Source: Calliopum simillimum (Eukaryota > Arthropoda > Insecta > Diptera > Lauxaniidae). From it: DNA of 64,000 nt. The notes under the pieces are model-generated. The model saw nothing but the letters and a program-made list of their open reading frames with translations. It searched no databases and was not told the origin of the DNA. The position numbers and the translations under genes were made by a program. The stretch covers positions 41,328,101 to 41,392,100 of the forward strand of contig OX638371.1 in the NCBI GenBank assembly GCA_951812925.1, given 5' to 3'. This document shows positions 1 to 10,052 of this stretch, piece after piece. The number at the start of each line of letters is the position of its first letter. The stretch's first letter is position 1.

Positions 1-237
1 AGCTTTTCGCCATGTAGCCCATTGAAGTTCTTTCTAGCTTCCGGGAGAGAGTCGTTAACGCTGTGAGTTTGCATAGTTGCATTAAACTCCAAGTTGCAGT
101 TTGTTACGTACAACAGTTTACGCTATAATCGTTCTTTTGCTTAATTGACATGTTTGATCTATTAGCTCACATATGCAAAAGAATATCTTTTGGTTTTATT
201 GAAGCAATTATTGTGTAAACGTTTTATTTTTAGTGTG
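1..237. other. Unassigned AT-rich DNA at window edge
   Basis: I recognise no open frame or terminal repeat. It runs into the Helitron-like fragment that follows and may be the flank of that insertion. Confidence 0.3.
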
Positions 238-456
238 ACCAAGTTTTTACTGTCGTTAAGCAAACTCACAACACGGTCAACGGACACGTCTACCACCCTT
301 ACAAAAAATATGTTCAAAATACAACTTTAGAAGTGCAAATAAAACTGCAAAATGAGCAAATACTGGGCGAAATCGGACAAGAGAGCGTGGCACCTCCCAT
401 ATAATTTAAAGCTTCAAAACGCTATACTGAAAGCGTTTTTTGAGATAATCCAACTA
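238..456. mobile_element. Helitron/DINE-1-like repeat fragment
   Basis: The stretch shares a run of phrases (GGTCAACGGACACG, GAGCGTGGCACCTCCCATAT, AAACGCTATACTGAAAGCG) with the copies at 8821-10138, 21392-21955 and 35398-35757. It has no coding capacity. It stops abruptly where an ACCGGTATT-rich hAT fragment begins, so it is truncated or was the insertion target. Assignment to the DINE/Helentron group rests on the better-preserved copy at 8821. Confidence 0.55.
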
Positions 457-1000
457 TGGAATGCAATACCGGTATTACCGATACCGGTATCCCGGAGCAA
501 AATTCGATACCGAAATACCGGTATTAAACTATGCCAAATACCGGTATTTCGGTATTATAAAAAATTTAAAATATAACTCCGTTTTACAAAAATTAAAAGG
601 ATAGTGAAACAAGAACTTAGACGTTGAGTCGGATGATCATGATTTAACTGATGTAGACGACTTGAATTCAAATGAAAAAACAAATTCAAGGCACTGCACC
701 CTCAACCATTACCAATAAATTAAAAACTGCTATCCAAAGGCTATAAAATGAGACTCCTTTGATTAAGAATATACATAATTTCAAATATACTTCCAATAGA
801 ACTAACGGTAGCTGCCGTGAGAATGCTAAAATATTATCAAAAACTTCAAAGACTAGATTGTCCTCTTGGTAATGAGTTCAAAGAACAGTTGGATACTCGT
901 ACATTAAAAGGTATAACGAATTTTCAAGCGTGTTAAAATACCTACACAATCCAAATACATATTACAGCTGAAATGTATAAAAACAAATTTCTTTAAAATC
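457..1000 (+). pseudogene. hAT-type transposon fragment with ACCGGTATT repeats
   Basis: From about 457 to 570 the DNA carries six variants of the near-palindrome ACCGGTATT in both orientations, which looks like subterminal transposase-binding repeats. Downstream, broken plus-strand frames read as a hAT transposase segment: an acidic stretch near 630-665, then (about 795-960) ELTVAAVRMLKYYQKL, an R-L-K-G motif and a LKYLHNP motif like the conserved block before the hAT catalytic core. A stop codon and frameshifts interrupt it. The catalytic core and C-terminal dimerisation domain are absent. It is a dead 5' fragment; the family is inferred from motifs only. Confidence 0.45.
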
Positions 1001-1008
1001 ATGCTTAA

Positions 1009-1079
1009 CCCTTTCGACCCCGGCTGGGACAATATATCCCAATTTACATATATTTATTGTCCCAGCCGGGTCGAAAGGG
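1009..1079. mobile_element. 71-bp palindromic TTAA-flanked mini-element
   Basis: TTAA at 1005-1008 and 1080-1083 flanks a near-perfect hairpin. The left arm begins CCCTTTCGACCCCGGCTGGG and the right arm is its reverse complement with one base missing; a ~15-base AT loop lies between. TTAA duplications and CCC-starting ends are the signature of piggyBac-type transposition. The element is little more than two ends fused together and is GC-rich in an AT-rich setting. Confidence 0.75.
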
Positions 1080-1089
1080 TTAAATAGCA

Positions 1090-1730
1090 TTGCTAGTAGA
1101 ATTGCCTCGCTGAAAACGAAATCGATTAGAAGCTACACCAGTATAGTTTGATAAAAACTAAGCTATTTTGAAAATGAAAACATCGGCAAACGATATTTTA
1201 ATCTTATTTATGTACAACGATTTTCTTCGATTTCACCAACGAATTTGCAATCTGAAAGGGCTTCTGCTTTTGCAGCCACAAATGGTTGCAACACTTTTCT
1301 ATGCGCATTACAAAAATTATATTCGCAGCATATTTTGTTGCTCAATTATTTTTACTAGTATCGGCGGTGGCCAAATTTTGGCCATTCTTCTAAAGATAGA
1401 TTCAATTTTTTCGAGTACTGTTTTATATAAAAGAAATCCAGAATATTAAGTATTGATTTTTTTGGATGCAGGAGGCTTAGTGTATCTCAAAATCGAATTA
1501 AATAAAAATTGGTGTAGTGGCTAGCGTATTTTATTTTGGGAGCGAGGCACCTTCTACTAAAAAAAAAGATTAATTAATATTCTGTCTTAAAAATCCGTTT
1601 ATTTCCATTCCAAATAAACCGAGATAACCTATTTTCTCTTAAGGCGCATGACACCACTCGCATATAAATTTTTCTTCAGCTTTCTCAAGGTTTAGCATAT
1701 TAAGGCATTAGATCCGGTGTTAAATTTCAG
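1090..1730. other. Unassigned intergenic DNA
   Basis: I see no recognisable protein family. A 93-codon plus frame (1168-1449) has no matching motif and looks like chance. A candidate splice acceptor (TTAAATTTCAG) ends at 1730, just before the repeat-coding frame. Confidence 0.3.
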
Positions 1731-1732
1731 CC

Positions 1733-2242
1733 GTGACAGAGTATTATCAAACCGCATCTTGCTGCAAAAATGTCACTAAGCCCTTATCTAAAGAAAACCA
1801 AAAACCATTACATAGAAATAGGCAAGGGCGAGAGTGTGTCCACGCCATTGCAGAACTGCAGTCCATAAATATCGAAAATATTAAACAATTCGACGAAAAC
1901 GATGAAAGTCCAAAAGTATTGAAAAACGTCCGAAATATCGATAAGAGTTCAAAAGTATCGAAAAACATCCAAAATATCGGTAAAAGTCCAAAAGTATCGA
2001 AAATCATCCAGAATATTATTAAAAGTCCAAAAGTATCGAAAAACATCCAAAATATCGGTATAAGTCCAAAAGTATCGAAAATCATCCAGAATATTGTTAA
2101 AAGTTCAAAAGTATCGAAAAACATCCAAAATATCGATAAGAGTTCAAAAGTGTCGAAAAACATCTAAAATATCGGTAAAAGTCCCAAAGTATCGAAAAAC
2201 AACCAAAATATCGGTAAAAGTTCCGAAGTATCGAGAACTTAA
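1733..2242 (+). CDS. Tandem 13-residue repeat reading frame, one internal stop
   Basis: Unknown protein. The frame opens directly after a splice-acceptor-like TTTCAG (ends 1730) and has no ATG at its start, so if real it is an internal or terminal exon. After about 58 non-repeated residues it consists of nine 39-bp units (1907 to about 2242), each encoding a version of SPKVSKNIQNIGK. Period is exact, so the frame never shifts. One CAA-to-TAA change in unit 7 (2165-2167) breaks it, yet the frame stays open to a TAA at 2240-2242, just where the repeats end. The minus strand is also open across most of the block, as expected of a repeat lacking stops on both strands. It could be a decayed exon or a minisatellite that happens to be open. 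Confidence 0.35.
1907..2242. repeat. 39-bp minisatellite, nine copies
   Basis: Units begin at 1907, 1946, 1985, 2024, 2063, 2102, 2141, 2180 and 2219, exactly 39 bp apart. Alternate units share variants (ATCATCCAGAATATT in units 3 and 5), which indicates higher-order duplication of pairs. Confidence 0.9.
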
Positions 2243-2659
2243 ATTTTCCATTTTTATTTTAATATTTTTGCACTAATCAGAACGAGTAACATATGAGCCT
2301 GTGGTTACTTTCAAATTTAATTTTAACTTGTTTATTTCTTAACTTGTTCTTTTAACTTAAAACTATAAGCCGTTCCACTGCACAAACCGAATAACTCTAT
2401 AAAACAGAAAGTGTAGAAAAACGATAAAACAATATACGTAGTTTTTTTAAAGAAAGTCTTCTTGTTCAGTTGTGTAAGAGGTCTCATTATTTTGACTTGT
2501 TCTCAATTATTTATAGTAACCATACTTAACATGAGGAATGAATTTTGTCACGAATTAAACCGAAATGGCTTCTGAAATAACCTTTTTATTATCCAATGGC
2601 CAAACAAATTCTATCAATTAATGATGGAAATCGCTATCTTTTTGCATATTTATTGTATA
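2243..2659. other. Unassigned AT-rich DNA
   Basis: I see only AT-rich sequence here, with no coding, repeat or RNA signal. Confidence 0.3.
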
Positions 2660-2785
2660 CTAGCTTTTACCCGCGACTTCGTCTGCGCAATATTAGTACT
2701 TCGAACAGCCTATTTTTTCACTTTCATCATTTAAATAATTAAAAAAATTTTAAGTGAAAAGATACTATCTACATACATTTGTTTC

Positions 2786-2803
2786 AAGTAAGTAAGTAAG
2801 TAA
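2786..2803. repeat. (AAGT)n microsatellite
   Basis: About four copies of AAGT. The complementary ACTT repeat occurs at 40619-40635. Confidence 0.8.
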
Positions 2804-2881
2804 TGTTTTATTGAGGCTTTAAAATGTTACAATGAATAAATAATGCATCTTTTTCTAACAAATGAAAATTTAGAACTATAG

Positions 2882-3115
2882 GCACCGTACCATGAGCCAC
2901 CACCACGGACACCGTACTATGAGCCACCACCACCACGTCAAGTATTCCCAAATACAAATGTTAATTTAAAATTTAACAATTTAGAGCTACAAATTTCGCA
3001 AACAAATAAAGATATTTGTGCATTAAAATCTGATATTAAACGTTTGACAAATGAAAATGCTTCTCTTAAAGAACAAATGAATACGTTGTATGAAGTTATA
3101 ATGACAAATAAATAA
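2882..3115 (+). pseudogene. Short Pro-rich plus coiled-coil coding remnant
   Basis: A frame without an ATG starts right after AACTATAG (a possible acceptor) and runs 77 codons to TAA at about 3113-3115. It begins with two copies of a Y-x-E-P-P-P unit (2890-2940) and continues into an amphipathic stretch, LKSDIKRLTNENASLKEQMN, with leucine/isoleucine spacing of a coiled coil. The composition is coding-like, unlike the surrounding AT-rich DNA. I do not recognise the family. It could be the last exon of a transposon protein carried in the composite repeat. Confidence 0.3.
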
Positions 3116-3439
3116 TTAAATATTAATAAATTGTGAATTAAAATCTGATATATATATGGGGAAATCTCAGCAAGTGTGGCTTTTTCGAAAAAAAAAGTTA
3201 TTTTTCAAACATGTGGCACCCTTTTTTGGACCGCGAATTATTAATTTGAGATACACTAGAAGTATTTTACAGCCAGCGGTACTGACTTTTTTCGATCGCC
3301 TTCCCCAATATCGTCAAAAATCTCGCGTCACGGTGTTTGTGTTGGAACTCCTCTGAAACGGCTCGCCCGATTTTTATGAAATTTTTTATACGTATTTGGT
3401 AGATATGGAAATCGGTTATAAAGTATATTTCATTCCGCA

Positions 3440-3860
3440 AGAGTGTATATTTAGGGTGGCCCTCATACAAAAATATTTTTTAAATCAGATTTTCTCACAT
3501 ACCGGTTAATCGATTCACATTAATTCTACGCCACGTGGTTTTTATATTAAGTTGCACTGCTTAAACTATAAAACTTTTATTTAGGGTGGCCCTCACACAA
3601 TTTTTTAAATCGTATTTTTTCAATTCACATGGAATTTGCCTTTTATATCAAGAGGCACAGCTTAGGTTAAAAAACTTTTATTAAGGGTGCATATTTAGAG
3701 TGGCCCTCATACAAAAAAATTTTTTTAAGGTTATGCTGCACCGATTTTCATGAAAGTAAGCATGGAAATTGAAGGGAATATTTCTGCAGAAAAAAATTTT
3801 GCATTTATGTATATTTAGGGTGGCCCCTAATATAAAAATTCTTTTAAGGTCATATTGCTG
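3440..3860. repeat. Degenerate 115-130 bp tandem repeat, four copies
   Basis: The phrase TTAGGGTGGCCCTCATACAA recurs at 3451, 3581, 3695 and 3825, followed each time by an A/T tract and AAGGT or AAATC. AGGGTGGCCCT is itself nearly palindromic. Confidence 0.75.
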
Positions 3861-4206
3861 CGCCAATTTAGCATCGCCAAATATATTAAAAATTACTATT
3901 TTAATTTTTGCTTGTTGTTTTTTTTATTTCCAACTTATTTTTATCTTTTCATAAGTTTTTAATATATTAAACAATTATATAATTCCGATACAGCTTCAAA
4001 AGGTTTCTGAATTTAAATAAAAAAAAAACAAAATTAAAAAAAAAATCATCAAAATCGGACCTTTCCTTGAGGACTTCCTCATTTTGCCAGTTTTAGGTCT
4101 TTATTGACTCCACTATAACATCACTTACTGATAACCTTGTTCGATCGTTTTTTACAATTCTTTGTTGAATTTTTCAAAATTTTTCCATCAGGATACCAGG
4201 CATTAG

Positions 4207-4373
4207 CCCAGTGTGCCAGACGGTTCAAATCCTCGCTTTTTTATCCGTTACGGATCCGTTACTGATCCGTTGGCGGGAGAGATTCCCAAAAAAAAAAGCG
4301 AATCGTTTTTTTTTTTTGGAACGGATCAGTAACGGGTAAAAAAGCGAAGATATGAACCGTCTGGCACACTGGG
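4207..4373. mobile_element. 167-bp palindromic MITE
   Basis: The ends CCCAGTGTGCCAGACGGTTC and its reverse complement enclose a second inverted pair, GCTTTTTTATCCGTTAC and GTAACGGGTAAAAAAGC. CAGTG-type ends suggest hAT, but I could not find a convincing 8-bp duplication. Confidence 0.65.
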
Positions 4374-4484
4374 AGGTGTCAAGTAATAATGAGTGCATGG
4401 TGATTTATCGACACAATTGACTATACAATCTGAATTACGGTTGGTACCCGACCTCCAACGAGCAATTAAGTGTCGGCATGTCGG

Positions 4485-4865
4485 GTGACCTTCGGAAATC
4501 TTCGGGTGTCACAGAAAACTATTAGTTAAGGTTTTTTGATAGTTCGCCATGCATTTTTTCCTTCTCGTATTCTTCTTTTTGAGTACGAAGACTTCGGGTG
4601 ACCTTCGGGTATTTTAAAAAAACTACCTGTTAAAGTTTTTTGACAGTTCGCCATCGATTTTTTCTTTCTCGCATACCTAGGTATTCTTCGTTTTGACTAT
4701 CAAGCCTTCGTGTGACCTTCGGCAAACTTCGGGTGGCCCAGAAAATTATCAATTAAAACTTGATGAAAGTTTGCCATAGATATTTCCCCTCCAGTGTACC
4801 CAGATATTCTTCGTTTTGACCATGAAGCCTTCGGGTGATCTTCGGAAACCTTCGTGTATAGCATC
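4485..4865. repeat. Degenerate ~105-125 bp tandem repeat, three copies
   Basis: AGTTCGCCAT (or AGTTTGCCAT) at 4541, 4645 and 4768 is followed by a pyrimidine-rich stretch, ATTCTTCGTTTTGA and then the phrase CTTCGGGTGACCTTCGG. Copies differ by indels. Confidence 0.65.
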
Positions 4866-4978
4866 AACACATTTCCATACTTGAGATACACTTATTCCCA
4901 AAATTTTAGCTGAATTGGCTTAGTAGTTCCTGAGTGATAATGCTTCACACACACACACAGTCATTGTATATATAGATG

Positions 4979-5590
4979 AACCTTAAAAAATTTTACATAC
5001 TAGCCATCGTTGAAGAATGTTCTGAGGGGCGATTTTTTTACATATTCATTGGCCCTAGGTCCAATGATTTCGCAAGGTTTGAGACAATTTTGTGCCCTCA
5101 GATTTTTGTGCCCCTCAAAATACCATTTTTTTAGACGTAATTTCGCATGAAAAATCGACATTTGAGCTTCTTCTCAAGTGTGTTACCACCGAACCAGTGG
5201 TGGCACACCCTTTTATCTCGACATTACTTTTAGTCATAACATTAAGAAATCATATTTCATGAGGAATATTGCGCAAAAATAATCACCCCCAGAGCAGCAT
5301 GTTAGAAACCGAAAATTACCAGATTTTGGAGACCCATATCTAGCGTTCTACCTAAGGCACATCAACAAAATGCAGTTTTTCTTACGTCTTAACATTCATG
5401 TTAAAGATACTAAAAGCCCAAAACAATTTGCTGAACCGCCTTAAAAGTTATGGCTCAATAATGGAAGCGGCTTATTCAATTCACACTCAAAATTTGTGGA
5501 TTTTGCTCGAATTTCGGCAAAAAAAAAAATAAAAAATAAAGCTTCTAGGCGGTAGCACACGCATGTTTTTGTATTTAACATCATCCAATA
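4979..5590. other. Non-coding DNA upstream of the Harbinger fragment
   Basis: I see no protein similarity. It contains a small hairpin at about 5183-5211 (GTGTTACCACC / GTGGTGGCACAC). It may include the left end of the Harbinger element, but I could not match a terminal repeat. Confidence 0.3.
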
Positions 5591-6009
5591 AGTGTCCCAG
5601 ACATGTTGGAATGGATGGGAAATGCAACGGGTGCTGACTCGGTGAACCGAGACGTATTCACACCGAAGTCCACACTTGCTGAGATTTCCCCATATATGAG
5701 CCGATTTAACACAAGCTTAGGAAAAGGACACAATATTGTCGAAAGGACAAAAGGTTTGTGGAAGAATTGGTGCAGGTGTTTATTAGAAGCCCGCCAGCTT
5801 CATTATGCACCGGAAAATGGGCCCAGATCATAAATATGTGTGCGGCCCTTCAAAACATTCGCATACACTTCAATGTTTCGGATGAGGAACCTATAATTGA
5901 GCCAAACTTTACACTTGATGAAGAAGATGGGCATGACTCAACGCCTTCAATTTACACCCGACTTGGAGGAGAGCTAAGAAACTATATACTACAAAACTTT
6001 ACACAATAA
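5591..6009 (+). pseudogene. Harbinger (PIF) transposase, C-terminal part
   Basis: DDE transposase of the PIF/Harbinger superfamily (HARBI1-like), nuclear, normally cutting at 3-bp TWA targets with a Myb-like partner. Only the last third remains. It has the block around the third catalytic residue, NIVERTKGLWKNWCRCLL (the E of ERT, cf. the family's VERTFGxLK), then RQLHYAPE and, after a +1 frameshift near 5815, AQIINMCAALQNI, the conserved A-x-I-I-x-x-C-x-x-L-H-N block. Upstream DDE motifs are missing. Its convergent neighbour on the minus strand is the Myb/SANT partner gene, the usual Harbinger arrangement. Inactive. Confidence 0.75.
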
Positions 6010-6135
6010 GTTTAGTTTAAGAAATTCAAGTTCTTGTTTTGATTCATTTAAATTTTTTTTAATCAATTTTTAATTGATTAATTTCTTGATTCACTTTGAA
6101 AATAAATTGCCTTAACTACTATGCACAACATTTTG

Positions 6136-6815
6136 TTATTTTGTCAATTGCTCGTTGACTTTTTTTAATTCAATTTCCAACATCATCTTTTTTAAGTTAT
6201 TTTTTTCAAAAGCCATCTTTTCCATATGCAGGTTATGCCTCTTTGTTACATCAAGCTCCATTGATTTTAGCTCTGCTAGTTTTTTGGTCTCTTTTTTTGT
6301 TCTTTCTAAAGAATGACACATTTTGAGTTAGTTTTTTCTAATTCACTTTTTTCTTTCAAAACATTCGTTAGATCTTCATAAAACTGTTTCTGCATTGAGA
6401 CCTGCTCCTCAAACAATTGCAGTTGCGTAGGTTTTTTCGCTGAACTTGAGCTTGGAGTTGGTGGTGATGGAATTGATGTTGATGCGTTGGCTGATGTTTC
6501 GAAAATTTCAGACGAAGGTTGTGCGCTTACATCATTATCTTCCTCATCAATAGTGTTGTTGGCTTCTGCTGTTGTTGAGGGAACGTTTGCATTTGTTGAA
6601 GGAGGTGCTTTCCTTTTTAACCCAAAGGAGTGAAAACGAAGCAGTCCTTCAATGCTGTCTTTAAGATGGAGCAGCTGAACCACCGACTCTTCTAATGGTG
6701 TGAAGGAAATCAAGCTATTTTCCCCACCACCTGTAGCCAACAACTCTCTTTTGTTGTGAGCCAGTTTCTTTCTTAACGCCGATTTATGGTCTGACCAAAC
6801 CTTTAACATAAAGGG
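6136..6815 (-). pseudogene. Harbinger Myb/SANT-like accessory protein, 3' exon
   Basis: DNA-binding partner of the Harbinger transposase. This exon starts at the codons for VWSDHKSALRKKLAHNKREL, the end of the trihelix/Myb-SANT domain, then ATGGG, a Ser/Pro/acidic linker and a C-terminal coiled coil (QLFEEQVSMQKQFYEDL, then a Lys/Glu/Leu-rich helix after a frameshift near 6315). The first exon lies 4.6 kb away at 11475-11662: its last codons DWKK join this exon's VWSD. The boundary here is preceded on the minus strand by TTATGTTAAAG, a usable acceptor. The gene converges on the transposase fragment. Confidence 0.7.
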
Positions 6816-7131
6816 TTAAACTAGTTTTACTCTATTTTGATTTACACCAATGCCTCATTTTGCGTCGGAGTTACGTTCCAAAAAAACACGACGCAAATTG
6901 AAACGACGCAAAGTGAATTAAGATTTTCTATAGCAAACCATGTAAAGATCGAAGATAGGTTCCAGGGTTACGAAAATACTACTTTTTAAAGAGAAAATTG
7001 AACAAAGTAAACATTTAAAAAACAAAAATAATATAAAATTTTATTACATACATACAAAAAACAAAAAAAAAAACGTATTCAATTAAAACAAGATAAACTG
7101 TTCAATTAATTTATGAAAAACAAAATTAAAA

Positions 7132-8807
7132 TTAATCACTGTCGGATGAGTCTATAGTGGCTGTTGTCGTAAGTCGGCTTTCTTTCACAAAAAATTGGTC
7201 CAATGTTTGCTGAACAGCATTTTTTTCAACGTAAAATAAATTTCCTTGTAGCAATTGATATTCGTAGCTACCGCCTGGGACACTTTAAAACTCCTTCCGC
7301 TGTCAGGATCGTTTTTTAAAAAAATCTCCATAGCTTCGTCAATCAAGCACATCGCTTCGGAAATTTGTTTGGAGGTTAAATTTTGTTCTTCGAAGATTTC
7401 TATTGAACGGTCACTGTCATCTTCTTCATTAGCAAATTGCAATTCCAGTTGCAATAGTTCTTCATTAGAGAATTCTTGGTTGTGCGAGGTTAGCAATTCA
7501 TTTATGTCAGTCTCCTCCATACCTTCTAAATTAGACTCTCTAGCTAAATTAGGAATTTCATGACGAACAGCTGGTGTACCATCAACTTCTGCAGCGCATA
7601 TTCGGTGAACACATTCAGTCCATATTTTGCGCCAAACACCATTCATGCAAGATGGTTTAACCTCCTCCCATGAATCGGACATAATTTCTATGGCTTTCAT
7701 AATGTTGATCTTTTTTCAAAACTCTAGCATGGTAGGCTTATCTTGTCCATCAGTCTCACTTCAAAGGAGTTTAAATGTTCGTCGGAGGTAATAACTTTTA
7801 AAAGTCGATATTACTCCCTGATCCATCGGCTGAATAACTGATGTCGTATTAGGCGGCAAAAATACAAATTTCACGTTTTCTGACAACTCATCAACATAAA
7901 CTGGGTGACCAGGAGCATTGTTTACTAGGACCAAAGCCTTGAAGTTTAAGTTTTCCTTGTTGCAATAAGCTTTAATTTCTGGAATAGCACAAGTTGAAAC
8001 CCAGTTTTGAAATAATGATGTTGTCATCCATGCTTTTTTGTTTGCTCGCCAGTGGACAGGAAGCAGATTCTTTGAACAACCTTTCATAGCTGTTGGATTT
8101 TCTGATTGATAAATGAGAAATGGTTTAAATTTGAAGAGTCAGTCTATCCTTGCTAGCTTTAAATCCTGGCGCAGATTTTTCTGTTTTAGATATGAAAGTT
8201 CTGTTAGGTAGACGTTTCCAAAATAACCCAGTCTTGTCAACATTAAAAACTTGTTTCGGATCATAGCCGCCTTCATGAATTAATGCTTTTAACTCTGTCG
8301 GGAAGCGTTCTGCAGCAGATATATCAGCGCTAGCTGCTTCGCCTTTAAGAGCAATGCTGTGCAGATTTGCTCGAACCTTGAATCTCTCAAACCAGCCCTG
8401 ACGAACTTCAAATGTTTCATTCTTGTCTGTATTACTACCACTAGCATTATCGTTGGATACTGCTTTACTTTTTATGTCAAATAAGCTTTTTGCTTTCGTC
8501 TGAATTACCATTTTACTTAATGGTATTCTCTGCGCAACTTGATTTTCAATCCAAATAGAAAGCAAAGACTCCATTTTGATCATCAAAGCACTCCTTGTAC
8601 GGGTTATCGTTTTAGCATCTAATAATGTTGCAGATTTTGCAGCCTCTCTTATTTTATCCCCATCTCGATCTCTAATAGTTCTGACAGTTGTTTCAGCCAG
8701 ACCAACAGCCTATGCTATCTCCACAACCTTCTCTCCCTTATCAAATCGTAGCAGAATATCTAATTTTGTAATTTGGTAATTCTACCAGCAGCGCTCTGTC
8801 TACTCAT
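7132..8807 (-). pseudogene. Tigger (pogo-family) transposase, multiply broken
   Basis: Tc1/mariner superfamily transposase of the TIGD/jerky type. The start ATG is at 8807-8805. Order: a psq/CENP-B N-terminal HTH (FDKGEKVVEIA..VGLAETTV), a CENP-B-type second HTH (QGWFERFKVRANLHSIALKGE), then the DDE core. The first catalytic motif reads NVDKTGLFWK (normally DETGL) and the second reads LVNNAPGHP where the family has LxDNAPGHP, so a catalytic Asp is Asn. The third block (QPMDQGVISTFK) is kept. At least two stop codons and three frameshifts interrupt the frame. An acidic C-terminal tail follows to 7132. Inactive. Confidence 0.85.
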
Positions 8808-9455
8808 TTGGATAAAAAAACTAGTAAGGGTGTAAATTTTGGCCTGGCCAAAAAATACATACCCTACACTGCAGTATTTTGAAAAGTTTGCTTATATGGG
8901 AGGTGCCACGCCCTCTTGTCCGAGTACACCCAGTTTTTGTTCAGAGCTTGCATTTATAGTTTTTAGTGTCAGAGTGAAATTTAGTTGGATTATCTCAAAA
9001 AACTCTTTCAGTATAGCATTTTGAATCTTTTGCTTATATGGGAGGTGCCACGACCCCTTGTCTGATTTCACCCAATTTTTGCTGAGAGCTTTCATTTATA
9101 ATTCTTAGTGTCTGAGTCAAATTTGGTTCGAATATCTCAAAAAACGCTTTCAGTATAGCGTTTTGAAGCTTTTGCTTATATGGGAGGTGCCACGCCCTCT
9201 TGTCCGAATTCGCTCAAATTTTTATCAGAGCTTGCGCTTACAATTCGTAGTATTTATATGTATTGTGGTTGCATTGTCGTGAAAAATACTCCTAAAATTG
9301 CATTTTGAATATAATTTTTGTATGGGCGGTAGGCGTGTCCGTTGACCGATTTTGCTCATTTTCAATCCCCCGAGCTAACTTTGACGACGGAGGCAGTGTA
9401 CCAAATTTCATTGAATTATCTTGCTCAGTTTTCCCAAAAAGTGTATTTCAACACA

Positions 9456-9540
<85 letters not shown>
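9456..9540. repeat. (CAGC)21 microsatellite
   Basis: Twenty-one perfect tetranucleotide copies. This is the variable core of the DINE-like element. Frames across it read poly(Pro-Ala-Ser-Gln) and are not genes. Confidence 0.95.
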
Positions 9541-9542
<2 letters not shown>

Positions 9543-9594
9543 ACAGACGGACATGGCTATATCGACTCAGGAGGTGACGCTGATCAAGAATATA

Positions 9595-10052
9595 TCGATA
9601 CCTTAGAGCGCTATAGTCCTATCTCCATTTTTCCAATTGTTGGGAAATGCAAAAAGAAGATTTCAAACAGTGGTTATTAAGGATTGGCTGCTATTTTGAT
9701 ATAACGATACATGCAATATTTTTACCTATAGTATCTGTTAACATAATTTAATGTTTTTAACCAATTTAATTAATTTCTAACGAAATCAAAGTCAATTTAT
9801 AATGTGTCATTACTTTTGCCCATATATAGAATTCCACTACTATTGAAAAAAACGTCGTATTTAGTACATTTTTTGAATTTTTTCCACTAAAATGTCGAAA
9901 AAAGTCATGAAACGCGTAGAAAACACAAAAAAACGATATTTTTTTTTTTTTTTTTTTTTTGAATTTTTGAATTTTTTTTGGTTCCGACAAACAACAGTAG
10001 AGCCTTGGATGTAACCAAATACGTTCACGACTATAGCGCTCTAAGGTATCGA
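9595..10052. mobile_element. TCGATACCTTAGAGCGC MITE, copy 1
   Basis: The ends TCGATACCTTAGAGCGCTAT and its reverse complement are flanked by TA. The uninterrupted DINE copy at about 21455-21485 shows the empty site (reverse complement GATCAAGAATATATATACTT), so the insertion and an apparent 2-bp TA duplication can be read directly. The second copy is at 36291-36991. TA targets suggest a Tc1/mariner-driven element. Confidence 0.8.

Larger units (their letters stand above)
2660..4977 (+). mobile_element. Composite repeat resembling a non-autonomous retroelement
   Basis: The left edge CTAGCTTTTACCCGCGACTT and the right edge (a sentence about AATTGGCTTAGTAGTTCCTGAGTGA followed by (CA)n and TATATATAGAT) resemble the 5' and 3' ends of a repeat class widespread in insects, often assigned to RTE-like or related non-LTR elements. 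No RT is present. The interior holds an (AAGT)n tract, a short coiled-coil-coding frame, two tandem-repeat blocks and a nested palindromic MITE. The family assignment is from memory of the end motifs and is tentative. Confidence 0.35.

Noticed and set aside
1009..1079. Possible microRNA precursor hairpin
   Set aside because: Arm pairing is near perfect and TTAA flanks both sides, which fits a transposon better.
1747..2163. 138-codon minus-strand frame with FFDTFGLL repeats resembling membrane segments
   Set aside because: Antisense of the 39-bp minisatellite; no splice or start support, and hydrophobicity follows from the repeat's composition.
3440..3860. Spaced repeats considered as a CRISPR-like array
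   Set aside because: Four degenerate copies with irregular 114-130 bp spacing in a eukaryotic genome; ordinary tandem duplication.
5183..5211. Hairpin as a Harbinger terminal repeat
   Set aside because: No counterpart was found beyond 11662, so the left end remains unassigned.
9305..9680. Overlapping frames reading long Pro-Ala-Ser-Gln repeats
   Set aside because: They are readings of the (CAGC)n microsatellite in all three frames within a non-coding Helitron-like repeat.
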